A stretch of 64,000 nt of DNA from Pseudeuparius sepicola (GCA_963920635.1 OY987308.1:2856225-2920224), one strand, 5' to 3'; shown: positions 1 through 12,110, counted from the first letter of the stretch. Program-made: numbers and translations. The notes: generated by a model not told the origin, from the sequence alone.

Positions 1-1194
1 TAAATGTAAATCATAGTTGGCTATGGCCTTACAAAATCTGCCATTTTTTGAGCTTTCCAAAAATATAATACTCTGCATAGTTATTATAAGAAATAAAAGA
101 GCTGTGGCTAATTTTCTGATTTTCACATAGTCAGCCATGGAATATTATATAATTCATAATTACGTTCTATTTTATAATTAGACATACTTCAAACTTTCTA
201 ATATTTTGTTTTTAGCTGGTAACAAAATGTAACAAAATAAAAAAAAATTAAAAAACTCAAATTCAAATTATTATTATTTTAGAGGGTAACCCTTTAAAAT
301 AAAAAAGGTGTTCAAACAATCCACCATTATTATTTACGCAAATATTGCATCTTTTTAAAACTGTATTTGTCGCCTTTCTTAGAGAGCGCCTGTCAATACT
401 GGCAATTACTTCTAAAACAGCTGCTCTTAATTCAACAATTGTCTCATACTTTAGTTTGTACTGTTTCCCACAAAAGGAAATCCAAAACAGACAAATCGGG
501 GGATCGGGGCTGCCAGGAAATAGGTCTATTTCTCCATATCCAACTATTTGGATAGAGCTGATCTAGGTAGTTTCTTACGGGCAAATAATTATATGGTGGA
601 GCTCCATCATGATAATTTTTGTTATTTTGTTACATTTTGTCACCAGCTAAAAATGAAATATTTGAAAGTTTGTTGTATGTCTTATTATAAAATAGAACGT
701 AATTATTAAGAAAATATTCCATGGCTAACTATGTGAAAATTAAAAAAAATCAGAAAATTAGCCATAGCTATTTTATTTTTTATAATAACTATGCCGAGTA
801 TTATATCTTTGGAAAGCTCAAAAAATGGCCGATTTGATAAGGCCACAGCCAACTATGATTTACATTTAAAAAAACACAAGTTTAAGTCATATCTCAAACA
901 TCACAAACAACATAAAAAAAATTGGATCAGATTATCTTATTAAGCCCAAAATTATCTACAATTTTTGTCTCTACAGTTTTTCTGTATAATCAGAAATAAC
1001 GGAGCTACAGAGATCTGATGAAATAGCAAAAAATCACTCTTTTCCAAATATCTAGTGAGCCATGAACTTTTTTAAAAATCCAAAATGGGCATTAGATTGA
1101 GCATTCAAAACTGCAAATCTTTCCCCATTTAACCTTTGTTCTAGCTAGCTAGTTTCCGAGATCCCCATACTGGGCATCGAAAAAACTCACCCTG
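1..1194. mobile_element. Family A long-TIR mariner derivative, copy 1 (left end outside window)
   Basis: The right end reads ...CTCACCCTG followed by TA at 1195-1196. Four other copies in the window (28957, 35501, 44623, 58167) share this sequence from end to end. Each has terminal inverted repeats of roughly 500-560 bp around a short central piece of mariner transposase. Here the left TIR is cut by the window edge. It is a non-autonomous derivative: only the C-terminal part of the transposase remains. Confidence 0.8.
305..612 (-). pseudogene. Mariner transposase C-terminal remnant (family A, copy 1)
   Basis: Read on the minus strand, this segment encodes the end of a mariner-type transposase. 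The second catalytic Asp region (HDGAP-like) comes first, then a proline-rich RSPDL..LDFFLWGT block and the closing NGGLFEHLF motif typical of mariner C-termini. The N-terminal DNA-binding half and first catalytic Asp are absent, and the frame is damaged. The Asp-to-Asp spacing, measured in the best preserved copy (36020..36345), is 41 residues, as in DD41D mariners. Confidence 0.75.
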
Positions 1195-1196
1195 TA

Positions 1197-2208
1197 TAAA
1201 TCATAACGTACCACGACTAATTCCTACGGACAATTTACAAACTGAACGACACTAAATTATTGCTCCGTCGACACAGCCGTATTACTTTATGTATTTCGAA
1301 TATTTCGGCTGCACACTTCTTCGCTGAAATATTCCACTGCATAATTCAACATTATAAATGCATGGTGCTATTTTCTGACAGACCAGAGAAAACTGCATTA
1401 AAGTTTTCGAATTAATTTTGTTGGTGTGCCTAGGAATATTATATATTCGTAGCACATTCCAATTGTATTCTACTTTTAACAAACGGACGCTACGTTTGTA
1501 TTCTATGCCAATTCTATTGGCTTATACCAATAGTCATATATTAGGTAGAATTTCGTTTATTTATCTACTCCAAACTACTCTGAACCAGAAATTGTCTCCA
1601 AGACGGTTAGTTTAGAAATAAGGCTCATTGAAATGCATTAAAAACCCACGATTCTTCCCTGGCAATAACTTCGTTGCTTTAATTTTGTTTGGTAACGGAT
1701 GAAAAGATTTTCAAGTGCTTATAAATATTAAAATCAATTAGGCAAGAGCTTCGTTCGTTATGCAGCTGCAGCTGCAGCCGAATATAAAGGGAATAAGCTT
1801 TTTTACTGCCTAGTTAGATTACCCGAGACACCTGCCTTAGAATAAGTGCCTTCCGAGATGGGAGGGCTATAAGGGATTATAATGAGATTATGATGAACTA
1901 CTTATACTATAAAACTGAATTTCAAGAACGAGGCAACCGAGGAAAGTTAATATTGAACATTTCTATTTGCAAATGAATAGATGTTGCCATTTATAAATAA
2001 AAAATGGGTTATAAACATGAACCATAACTTTTGGGATTACATTCGGAAATAATTTCTTCTCAAATTAAATGTATTTTTCCAAGAGTTCATACAGATTAAT
2101 CTATAGACGGTGCTGGAGTCGTTATAAAAACTTTAATGCATTTTTATGGACAGTCATAAAATGGCAGCCTCCATTCACATGACAGTGAACTATTCTTTTA
2201 TGAAATAA
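1197..2208. other. No recognised feature
   Basis: AT-rich sequence with only short open frames lacking recognisable motifs or codon structure. About 2098-2200 resembles 14530-14640, so at least part of it belongs to a dispersed repeat. Confidence 0.5.
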
Positions 2209-2460
2209 ATACAGGGTTTCCAAAAGCAGTTGCTAACTTTGTTATTATTGGAGCTACAAAATCAGGTAAATAGGCAAACTGGTAGCATGATTGTTTTGGA
2301 AGATATTGTCATAATTCCATATCAAAAAGATAACTACAACGCCCTGTATTTCGAAAAACAAAGTCCAAACAAGAAAAGTATATACTATACAATATTATTA
2401 TTTTGAAGAGTGGCTTTGATTGTTGAAATTTTCGACATTAAAAGTGAAACAGCCTGTATA
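2209..2460. mobile_element. Probable small or decayed CAGGG-ended element
   Basis: It begins TACAGGGTTTCC and has a GCCTGTATA-like end near 2451-2459. The ends match each other poorly beyond these few bases, so this is a tentative call based on similarity to the many TACAGGG-ended elements in the window. Confidence 0.3.
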
Positions 2461-3889
2461 CGCCACTCATATTTGACACTGGGAAAATATTGATATCAAT
2501 TTTTCTTCCGTTTACACAAGTTTACAAAATGATCATTGTGGAAAATATTAAAATCCAATTTCACCCCATAGCAACCACACTAGCAGGAAAATAATAATTA
2601 ATTTCCTGCTAAAAATTATTTCTTTCTTAAAGTCGAATGTTGGAAATGAAGGCATTAGTTTATAGGGCCAAAGAATAACCGTTAACACTTTTTGAAATAT
2701 GAAATGTTATATTTTCCTGGCTTACCTTCCTAACTTCCAACTAGTTTAACCTAGTTTTTGCTAGATGCCATGAATTCATAATTATTACACTAAATTATTA
2801 TAATAAGAAGGGAAATGTCTGTTCTAACCTCGCCTTCTGCATACCAAGCATTCTAGTTGAACCCAACTTCTGACAAGTTGATTTTCTTTGGAGAGTCCTG
2901 ACTAGTTGCGCAAAATTTGTTTTGACGGATCCTAGGCGAGCATTTGGGAGTCGGGTGATGAGGAATGATTTTAGTTCGAAAAGTTTTTGTTTGACGTCGT
3001 TAAGGCACAATGGATATAGTTTTGGGGAACTCTACAGAATGCTAAAGCGGTTTTAACAATTCTGAATAGCAATTTTTTACTAATTATTTACTTTGGTAAT
3101 TCTTGGTGGAATCTATATATCATTTGCAAGAAAAGAAATAGTATGTTATCTTTACATGTATGAAGATATTGTGATACGTAAATGTTTTCCAAATGATTTC
3201 CAAAAGGTGTATTTCAATATTCATAAGTTGATTCCTATGATAAGTTATTGAAAGAAACTTTTCCTTCAATTGATACGTTTTATAATGAGCTCACAAGATG
3301 ATTATAAACGCGCTAAAGAGGTAAGGGATATAAGTATAGTAAGGGCAGAATGTAAAGGCGAAGTCGGCAATAAATCATCAAAAAGAGAGCGCTATATGTA
3401 TTGCTTTACTTGCACTTGCACAATTACACTCATGTCTTCTCCTCCAATTTGTATTAGACGTACGTCTTAAAGTTCGCTAAGCACCTTTCATGAAAGGAAG
3501 AGAGATAGAAAAACCTAGTACTTGTCTTGTATTTCTAGTTGATTGTTTAAGGCAGGCACGGTCGGCCTAGAATAAATTATTGCTTTACTACCTGATGTAA
3601 ACGGACGAATTAAAATTTTGTACTTAGGTACCTGTTGTAATTTCATTTGTAATTTTTGAAGATTAATTCGGTAATTTAGGCTGGCAATTAAAAGATAATG
3701 ATCCTGAAATTCAAAGTAGGTCTTAGGTATTTAAATAATTATTGTAATGGTTAGGCAAAATATATATATATATATTTATATTTTTAGTTACAAATTAAAT
3801 ATCAACATAAAATAAACTTTAAATAGTCAGAAGTCAGTATATACATAATAAATAAATAATAATAATATACATTTAATTCGTTATGAATT
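2461..3889. other. No recognised feature
   Basis: I see no supported gene. A 66-residue open frame at 3270..3470 has no recognisable motif. A short (TA)n run lies near 3763-3776. The 3740-3880 part is very A+T rich and may be the flank of the transposase remnant that follows. Confidence 0.45.
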
Positions 3890-4350
3890 TTAGTCAGAAT
3901 ATAAAATACTATCATCCGAATATGAATCGTCATTTAAATGAATAATAATTGGGTCTATGTCAACGTCCAATATATTTTCTTTTTCCCAATAATCCTTAAT
4001 AACGTTCTCGGTGTGTTTTATACAACTGGACCAGTTTTCTTTAGTGACTTCCTGGAGAGCTTCTTTCCAAATAGACATTACCGTGTTATCATCATGCATT
4101 GCCTCAGATACAATTTTCTTATTAAAAAAGTTTTGCATTGGGCCCATATCAATTCTATTGCATTAAATATACGCCTCAACACTTGATGTCCCATTTTATT
4201 AATTATATTGTCCGACGCATAATGCAACTTGGATTTATAATTTTTAACGAACTCTTTTTTTCTTGGAAATATTTCACCACATTTAATATTAATTTTCTAC
4301 TTTGGGCACTGAATACTTCACTCTGCATTGTTATTACAGGAAGTCTATCA
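3890..4350 (-). pseudogene. Tc1/mariner-superfamily transposase remnant with internal deletion
   Basis: The C-terminal 85 codons (4147..3890) include a W.EALQEVTKENWSSCIKHTE stretch and an acidic tail with PIIIHLNDD. This resembles the C-terminal region of insect IS630/Tc1-like DDE transposases, where a Trp/Cys/His-containing helix follows the catalytic core and an Asp-rich tail ends the protein. Just upstream on the same strand (about 4240-4310) another frame resembles the N-terminus of such proteins (QSRKLILNVVKYF). Between them, 4150-4180 resembles the NAIELIWAQ block that carries the last catalytic Glu. The first two catalytic residues are missing and at least two frameshifts are needed. 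The element seems to be an internally deleted, dead copy. Family assignment is from memory of motif style and is moderate. Confidence 0.5.
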
Positions 4351-4549
4351 CCAAAATAAACCAAATATTTAATTACTGCCCTGTTTTATAGGCGTACTCC
4401 CATTTGAGTATATTATCTTTATTAACATAATGTATCAGACAAGGACAGAGCAATAAAAAGTTATTCTTGCGGTTCTTTAAGCCGAACCCCTCGCTCCAAA
4501 ACACAAGGGAGAGCAGGTAGGAAAATCATAGCCCATCTCTCTCGATTTT

Positions 4550-4915
4550 ATGGCCGACTTCGCCTTTACATTCTGCCCTTGCTATAACTGCAAAACTTTG
4601 GGAGATTATTCAGATTTTTATTTAAAATCCGAGGTTCTGCTTTTAGTTGACATATTTGAAAATTTCAGAAGTAATTCTATTAAAACCTATCAGCTAGATC
4701 CAGTACAGTATCGCACCTCTCCGAGTTTATCTTGGGATGCAATGTTAAAAATGACAGATACAAAATTGGAATTGTTGACTGAACCTGATATGATTAATTT
4801 TTTTCAAAAAGAGCATCAGAGGTGGAGTCAGTACTTGTATTTCGAGAAAATCTGAAGCAACCAATATTTTTTACAGAATTTTGACGCGTACTCCTAGACA
4901 ATCCTATTTTCTAAG
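4550..4915 (+). pseudogene. Maverick/Polinton-type DNA polymerase B fragment
   Basis: The translation has a DYSDFYLKSEVLLLVDIF segment followed by an YRTSPSLSWDAML segment. This order is characteristic of protein-primed family B DNA polymerases of Maverick/Polinton elements and related adintovirus-like elements. The frame breaks near 4810-4820 and continues in another frame to about 4915. Only part of the polymerase is present. No integrase, capsid-like gene or TIR was seen nearby, so this is an isolated relic of a self-synthesising element. Confidence 0.65.
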
Positions 4916-5159
4916 CGGAAACAACGATCGTTATCGAAACGATAATAACTAGAAGGCTATGGCGCGATAATTCGTGCGCGTGCTGCGGAATATGCCAACT
5001 TAGGAATTAATGCGAAAGTTGGTCGCGTCTAGGCACATTCTGTTTCCCAATCCGCATGTCGCGTGCATTTCAGTTCATGCGACTCGCAAATATGAAACTG
5101 TTACACCATAGGCGCGCCGAATCATCCACTATTAACTGTTTCTCGATGGCATCTCAACA

Positions 5160-5770
5160 TTTTGCCTAGAGGAAATACTTCCATCAACCAAATACAGTAA
5201 TTTACGTAACAAAAAGGAAATAACTGCGACGAGAAGTATCTTTGTCTTTATCAAACGAAAATAAATGGTTCGAATGTCTTCAAAATCCGTAGAAACGACA
5301 AAAGGACCGTCGTCCCTACTTTGGTTCGTTTCTGGGGGATTCTCTAGACATATCTGGTTTCTAGCATTACTTCTCACATGTGGTGGCGCCCCTGGCAACA
5401 ATAGTTGTTACTCTGTTCTCCTAACGGCCCAAGACGGCGGTAGTTAGTTCTTATTGCGAAGTAGTTATCACAATTAGTATCCGGGCTTCACAAGGGCATG
5501 GCTGGGCTTATTTCCGCTTGTAGCGGTCGGAGGAGGGAGAATCGAATTGAAATATGCAGCAGTAGGAACGGCAACAACATTAGACGCGACTGCATGGTAT
5601 TATAGACGCGGTTTACACATTTCAGCCTTTCCGAGTATAATATTATTTGGTATTAGTATGCAGCTATTTCTGTGGTGTCGTCAATTTTGTTGATGTTCTT
5701 TTCGGTACACTGTTATTGCCTGTTGTGTGCAAACTTTTCTCCCAGTCTAAGTGCAATAAATGAGAGAAGT
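5160..5770. repeat. Dispersed repeat R1, copy 1 (single 82-bp-type unit)
   Basis: This segment aligns in the same orientation with 15035..17490, from the GGAAA.AAC.GCGACG block to the CCCAGTCTAAGTGCAATAAATGA end. Here the part corresponding to the 82-bp satellite is present once (about 5346-5405). The 3' end contains AATAAA. No protein was recognised. It could be an LTR piece or another non-coding element. Confidence 0.65.
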
Positions 5771-5899
5771 AAGACGGAAATTTGCCATGAAACTTTCCAT
5801 AATTTTGAAAAACGAATGCATAAATCACATAAATATCCTACCAAGTAAAAAAATGCAAACAAATTATTATAACCGCAAAAGTTTCTAAACAATTAGCAC

Positions 5900-6460
5900 A
5901 ATGTTCCCTTGATTTTATTGGCCCTCGTGTCTACTGCTTATTTTCTAAGCATATAGGATTAATTCGACTTGAGAGAAATATTCACATTGCAATAGCAACC
6001 GAATACTCCTAGTTTGTGTAAACAAGGGTAATCTATCAGCCAGGCACATTATTGAATACAGAAATACATTTTTGTACGTTAAATAAAAGTAAAATAAATT
6101 CGACGTTTAAAAATAGTAAATGTTTGAAAATAGTAAATCAAGTTGTAGAAAAGATAGTAAAGTTTTCACGAAACTTAATTCACTTCAAAACTGAACGCAA
6201 TTACAAAATTTGCTTATTTTCCCTTATTTCGCAGCCCCAGACAAAATATAAGGAGGAGAATATAATAGAAACCACCTCGAAACTTTTTTAATTTACGAAA
6301 TGGAAGGGTAATTTTCAAATGACAAAAGTCACGGTAATATTGCTAACGTAATTCAATTCCTGGGATCTTTAACAACGAGAACGATAGTTTATAAATTACT
6401 TTGTGTAGGGTTTATTAGGAAAAAACGGAATGTGCATTGTATACCGGCATAATTTGTTAA
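5900..6460. repeat. Dispersed repeat R2, inverted relative to 42940..43313
   Basis: About 330 bp (6050-6390) matches 42950-43310 in reverse orientation. Shared landmarks include the GCAGCCCCAGACAAAATA region and the AACAACGAGAACGAT block. No coding potential was recognised and TIRs were not resolved. Confidence 0.55.
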
Positions 6461-6547
6461 AATATTCGCTGGTCTTGGGGAGTGCACGCACATAAAAATA
6501 TGTGAATAAAAAATTGTGTTTATTTGTCCAACTGAGTTGCTACAATA

Positions 6548-8128
6548 CAGGGTGGGGCAATAGTGTGTCCATGGGCGATATCTCGGAAAATATTGGGTTT
6601 AGAAAAAATTCATAATAATAGTTGTGCAGATCAATGAGCTGCTCATTGTAAAATTATTTTCGTTTAATAAGACTACCAAAACAATTGTAAATAACAAAAC
6701 CAGTTAGGAAAAATTAATTAAAAAAAACTACAACAAATGTTCAAAGAGACCACCCTGCTCTTGCAAACAAAACTCAACCCTTCTACATATGGATCGCTGT
6801 ACGTTGTTTAAGATTTCCGGCGTGGTAGTTCCAAAAGCATTTCTAATTCGGTCTTGCATATTCTCAACTGTCGTTGGTTCGTCGGTATAAACAATATATT
6901 TAACATACACCACATAGTATTGTCAAAAATTCCTGCCCAAACATTGACTGCCCATCTTTGTTGGCTGTGTACCCGAAAACAGTGGGGATTGTTATCTTAG
7001 TAGTAATGAAAGTTATGTCGATTGACAAATCCATTCCGGTGAAAAGTACATTCGTCCGTAAACGTTATGGATTAAAAAAAAAATTTGCATTAGCATTTAA
7101 TTCTTGCTGTATCCAAAGGAAAAATTACTTCTCAGTATTAAATCAGGATCATTTAGTTCCTGATGTACCTAGCTGTATTCGATAAGGATGAAATTTATTT
7201 TTCGATAAAAGTCTTCCTACCGATGTGTTTTCGATTTCTACCTTCTATCACAGCTAATACAAGCCTAAATTCGTTTTCCTCATTTGTTACTGCTTGTTTT
7301 TATTTTTGTTTAAGATAATGAACACTGCCTGTGTTATTGAACCTTTCCAAAGTCTTTGAAAACATTTTTCTCCTGGTTGACGCTCACGCTCAGGATATTT
7401 CGCTCTGTACATACGACTAGCCAGTAGGGGATTTTTATAACATTCTCCAAGAACAAAAATCATGTTGATCAACTCATTTTGAGACAAATTACTATTCATT
7501 ATTATTAACTAGTTACTTATTTTGTTTGAAAAGAACAAGCAATGCACGGGAAGTGACAGATAACTTATGAAATGAAGCAACATGACAGATTCTCCGACTG
7601 TTCTTTTATTATCGAAGTTTCATGGCCTACTGAGAATAGATAGATACCTACAACCTTATATCATTAGAAAGCCTATAAAATTCTACATATAACGGCATAA
7701 ATAGTTATGTAGTGCCATTTGTAAAAATCAAGTTATCCATGATTTTAAAGATTCCAAATTCAACCAATGACTACTCGGAACTACGAAAGGTAGGGAAGCT
7801 AAACAACTAGCTTTAATTAGCACATATGATGCATGTTAAAGCTGCAAAATCGCAGTTGGCTAAATTCAAGGATAACTGAATTATTAAACTTTTTCGAAAC
7901 GTCAATTTTTTAGAAAAAAGTGTAATAGTGGGAGAACCGTACAATTTAGAGTTTCCATTTAAAAAATGCAACTTTGGTATGGCACGCTTTTATAGAACAC
8001 CCTGTGTAAACGAAAGTAATTTTAAAATGAGCAGCTCATTGATCTGCACAACTTTTATTATGAATTGTTTTTTCTAAACCCAATATTTTCCGAGATATCG
8101 TCCATGGACACACTATTGCCCCACCCTG
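6548..8128. mobile_element. Family B mariner element (degenerate, TA target duplication)
   Basis: The ends are CAGGGTGGGGCAATAGTGTG and its inverted match, and similarity extends at least 100 bp inward (to the GAGCTGCTCATT block). TA flanks both sides (6546-6547 and 8129-8130). The right flank (8131-8350) is paralogous to 52206-52410. At 52199-52215 the uninterrupted sequence TACAATATAAACATT is exactly what removing this element plus one TA would give. Inside are scrambled parts of a mariner transposase on the minus strand. Confidence 0.85.
6728..7499 (-). pseudogene. Mariner transposase pseudogene (family B)
   Basis: The N-terminal part (7499..7290) has an HTH-like start (ELINMIFVLGECYKNPLLA) and a YP.R..P motif. 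Around 7085-7020 another frame gives ITFTDECTF, the first catalytic Asp, followed by NRHN. Then the W.VNVWAGI block appears near 6960. The C-terminal part (6913..6728) has a VENMQDRIRNAF helix and ends EQGGLFEHLL. The region carrying the second and third catalytic residues is deleted and several frameshifts are present, so no active protein is possible. The order of the parts matches a standard mariner transposase. Confidence 0.75.
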
Positions 8129-8130
8129 TA

Positions 8131-8350
8131 TAAACATTAAATAATGGAAACATGTTGTGTTCATTACATATGCAGGTTCGCTTTCGATATGTTCATTTGT
8201 ATCAGCATATTATATCCGAAATGCGAAAAAAATAACTTCACCGCTAAACTCACTATACATATGCAGAGATATACAAGTTTTGATATGACCGAGCACCGTA
8301 TGAGGGACATGTGTTGCAGCGAATGCTGATTTCATATGTGTACACACAAA
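8131..8350. repeat. Repeat paralogous to 52206..52410
   Basis: The direct match includes the GTATCAGCATATTATATCCGAAATGCGAAAAA core and a shared GACATGTGTTGCAGCGAATGCTGATTTCATATG block. It is the host sequence into which family B inserted. Confidence 0.65.
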
Positions 8351-8512
8351 TTATCTCTATAAATATTCGTTTTCGCTAAATTCATCGCCCACGTTGTTTT
8401 AAAATAATTTTACTCGTAAAAACATGCACAAGTAAAAACTCATTCATATTGATCTAAAGTTGTTCTGTTTCAACAGTTTGCTGCAAAACTTTGTCAGTGT
8501 ATTAATTACCGT

Positions 8513-9291
8513 ATGTAATATCACAAGTGCCGGAAATTTTATCGATAATTTTTTCGAAAGCGCTATTTTGCCTAGAAAGATCACGAGTAAAAATTGGTCT
8601 CTTATATTCCGATAAAATTCCGAGAGCGAAGCTCAAGGGATTTTATCTCTAAAAATAAAAGACCAATTTGTACGAGAGGTTTTGCTAATGGGCAAAATAG
8701 CGCTTGAGAAAAAAATTATTTAGAAAATTTTCCGGCACGAGTGATATTTGTCGAGTTTATTTCACGAATACAATTTAATAATTTCTCTATTAATTTTTTC
8801 TATGTTTACATTTCCAAAACGGCTCATTTTGAACCAGTTTCTTGACAGCTTCAACTGTAGCGAGTAAACAAACATGGCGCTTGGATATCCAAGGCAAATG
8901 CGATTATACCTACACCCTGTTAGCGTTGGTTTATTTTCTGAATGTGTGTCATAAATTTAAACGGAGACGGAGGTCTAATAACAACAATTTACCAATGTAA
9001 AAGTTATATAAATTCATTTATACAATGCTTAATAATACCGCAACATAATTTATAAGCTGCATAATTTAGAACAGTGTTGTAAAACACACCAATTTTAAGA
9101 AGTACGTGTTTGTATCGAACAGATTCGCGGTTGCTAAGCAACGAAGTGATAGTGGCGCAAGTGGTATTACCGCTTTGCTTTTGCACACATGCAATTATGG
9201 CTAGCAGAGGCATATGATTGGTTGGATTTTTATGGAAGGAGCTACCTTATTGGATGCAAGCAGTATGAGAGAAATAATCTCCTAAATTTTT
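8513..9291. repeat. Inverted copy of 23390..24095, with internal fold-back
   Basis: This stretch matches 24095..23390 in reverse, from the CACAAGTGCCGGAAATTTTATCGATAATTTTTTCG block to GGAAGGAGCTACCTTATTGGATGCAAGCAGTATGAG. Within it, 8530-8580 and 8690-8745 are inverted (GGAAATTTT...AGCGCTATTTTGCC and its complement), forming a hairpin of about 215 bp. No protein motif was seen. The 69-residue open frame at 9004..9213 also lies in the repeat and is unlikely to be a gene. Confidence 0.65.
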
Positions 9292-10029
9292 TCGTTTCCA
9301 TAGGCAAAGCTGGATAATTATCCAGGCCCACTTATCGCGGAATGTTAAATAAACACGGACACGGCTATCAGCCGCCACGAATCTGGAAATCCATAAAATT
9401 TTTCACTTTGCCCGAATAACCGTCGAATAATCATTTGTATATTAGTCGGAATTTTCGGGTGGAGTGGCGTACGGTAGTAGTCCATTATGCAAAACAAAGG
9501 AAATGGTTTTGTCCTTGGTTCACACGAATCGTGGCAACTTTGTTTACATTAAGATGTTATATCGGCGAGAAAAATTAGGTCGACAACTGGTTTGTGATTT
9601 GCGGCGGGAGTTCTATTTATGACTTTTGAATCATAAAATATGTTGATTTCAGTATAGCCTTTAGTAGTCTGGCATTCTCGCAATAGGCCCGCAAAACTCT
9701 CATACAGAGAATATTATATGTTTGTCTGTTTGAAGCAAAGGAGGTACAATTCCTCGTTGAATACTTAATTGATAATCCTCAGAACAAAGCGTTGCACGAG
9801 ATTCGAAGTTAACTACTTCCTACAGGAATTCATAGTACTATAAAAGCCTTGTAGTATTTATTTAAAATTCTCTTTAAGCCATATTGCAAAATAACAATTT
9901 TTTGTATTGAACACCGGCTACTTGTGTTACTACTACTATTAATAACAGAAGTCTTTGTTTGGCCCTTGAGGATGTTTGGGGAAGATGTGATTGTGACGTC
10001 AGGGTTTCATATTAGTTCAAGCGACGTTA
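9292..10029. other. No recognised feature
   Basis: Mixed-composition sequence with no long open frame, TIR or protein motif that I recognise. Confidence 0.5.
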
Positions 10030-10261
10030 CATAAAAAATTTTAACAAAAAAATTAAAACAGACTTCAAAAATTTGCCGGTATGCACACTCCACTAAAAAT
10101 TAAAAAAAAAATTACAAAAAATACCACCGACTTCGCAAATTTGCCTGTATGCACGTTTCAACTAAAATTTTAGAAATATTTTTCTCTTTCTAAATTAAGT
10201 TATCTTTGGAGTCGGTGACAGTAAGTTATGATGTATGTAGGATATGATGTATTCATATCTA

Positions 10262-11449
10262 CAGGGTGAGTCGAAGTTAAACCGCCATACTCAAAATTTG
10301 AGTAGTATTTTTAAAAATAAATGGGGTTCTTCATATAACATTTTGTCCAAAAACGCTTCGTTTTCGACATACAGGGCGTCAAAGTTTTCTTTTAAAAACA
10401 GAAAAAAATTAGTGTTTTCGGTTCCATTTATGCTATCGAGTTGAAAATTGGTACTTTTATGTTTTCTGGGATGGCGATTATGAATTTTCTATCAACTTTC
10501 TTCTAGCCGCTAGAGGGCGTTGGCTACGTCGTTACTTTCGAACAAAAGTGTTTTAAACTTTTTTGTCGTTGAAATATCTGCATTTTAGACAGCGGAATAT
10601 TAAATTTCATTCGATCTTGAACAAAAAATGTCTCTTGTAAAAATACGAAAACCTTAACCGTTTTCATGAAAAACGCAATTTTGTGTCGCGGTGCGCGTGA
10701 ATTCGAAAAAATTAAAATTTCGTAATAGGCTGAGAAATGGGATTTATTCTTTTGGAATTCTTTATTTACAGTAGGTATTGTCCTAAATTAACAATTTTTG
10801 TGAAATTAGTAATAAAAAGAACTTTAACCAAGACAACTTTATTAGCAAAAACATAACGAAAAAATTATAATAAAGTTGTCTTGGTTAAAGTTATTTTTAT
10901 TACTAATTTCACAAAAATTGTTAATTTAGGACAATACCTACTGTAAATAAAGAATTCCAAATGAATAAATCCCATTTCTCAGCCTATTACGAAATTTTAA
11001 TTTTTTCGAATTCACGCGCACCGCGACACAAAATTGCGTTTTCATGAAAACGGTTAAGGTTTTCGTATTTTTACAAGAGATATTTTTTGTTCAAAATCGA
11101 ATGTAATTTAATATTCCGCTGTCTAAAATGCAGATTTTTCAACGACAAAAAAGTTTAAAACACTTTTGTTCGAAAGTAACGACGTAGCCAACGCCCTCTA
11201 GCGGCTAGAAGAAAGTTGATAGAAAATTCATAATCGCCGTCCCAGAAAACATAAAAGTACCAATTTTCAACTCGATAGCATAAATGGAACCGAAAATACT
11301 AATTTTTTTCTGTTTTTAAAAGAAAACTTTGACGCCCTGTATGTCGAAAACGAAGCGTTTTTGGACAAAATGTTATATGAAGAACCCCATTTATTTTTAA
11401 AAATACTACTCAAATTTTGAGTATGGCGGTTTAACTTCGACTCACCCTG
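10262..11449. mobile_element. Family C palindromic CAGGGTG element nested in Z
   Basis: It begins CAGGGTGAGTCGAAGTTAAACC and ends with the inverse, with TA at 10260-10261 and 11450-11451. Nearly the whole element is an inverted repeat, with arms of about 590 bp (10262-10850 and 10865-11449) around a tiny loop. A mirrored 66-codon open frame at 10244..10444 and 11467..11267 arises only from this symmetry. The insertion lies at the centre of the Z palindrome (ATATC-TA-GATAT). Confidence 0.85.
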
Positions 11450-11699
11450 TAGATATGAATACATCATATCCTACATACATCATAACTTACTGTCACCGAC
11501 TCCAAAGATAACTTAATTTAGAAAGAGAAAAATATTTCTAAAATTTTAGTTGAAATGTGCATACGGGCAAATTTGTGAAGTGGGTGTCATTTATTGTTAT
11601 TTTTTTTTAATTTTTAGTGGACTGTGCATACGGGCATATTTTTGAAGTCGGTTTTAATTTTTTTGTTAAATTTTTTTATTTCTTATTTTTTAGTGAATT

Positions 11700-12110
11700 A
11701 TTAGGAATTTTTGAAATCGGTCCAATATTAAATTCCATCCCTTATTTGTCCACCCTTAGGATTGAAAATTTTCTCATCAAATTTAATTTCTCTTCAAATT
11801 TAAATGTAACCACCCCTAAGGTAACCCCTTTCGAATAAAATAAGAATCATCCAAATCGGTCCAATATGAACTTTCATCCCCTATTTATCTACCCTTAGGG
11901 GTGGAATTTTTTCTTTAAATTTAAATGGGACCACACCTAAGGTACCCCATTTCCAATAAACAAAGAATCATCGAAATCGGTTCAACATGAAATTTCATCC
12001 CCTATTTGTCCACCCTTAGGGGTGGAATTTTTTTGTTCAAATTTAAATGGGACCATTCTGTAGGTACACCCTTTCAAATAAAAAAGGATTGTCCAAATCG
12101 GTTTATAAAT
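11700..12110. repeat. Tandem ~125-bp units of element Z
   Basis: Recurring landmarks are AAATCGGTYCAATATGAA.TTTCATCCC, CCACCCTTAGGGGTGG, and AAATTTAAATG.GACCAC.CCTAAGGTA.CCC. Unit spacing is about 120-130 bp. The homologous array at 40210..40660 shows the same units with deletions. Confidence 0.65.

Noticed and set aside
345..566. Recurring plus-strand frame with FLRERLSILA in several family A copies
   Set aside because: Antisense shadow of the mariner C-terminal remnant; the opposite strand gives the recognisable transposase motifs.
10244..11467. Two identical 66-residue open frames in opposite orientation
   Set aside because: They exist because the underlying element is palindromic; no protein motif.
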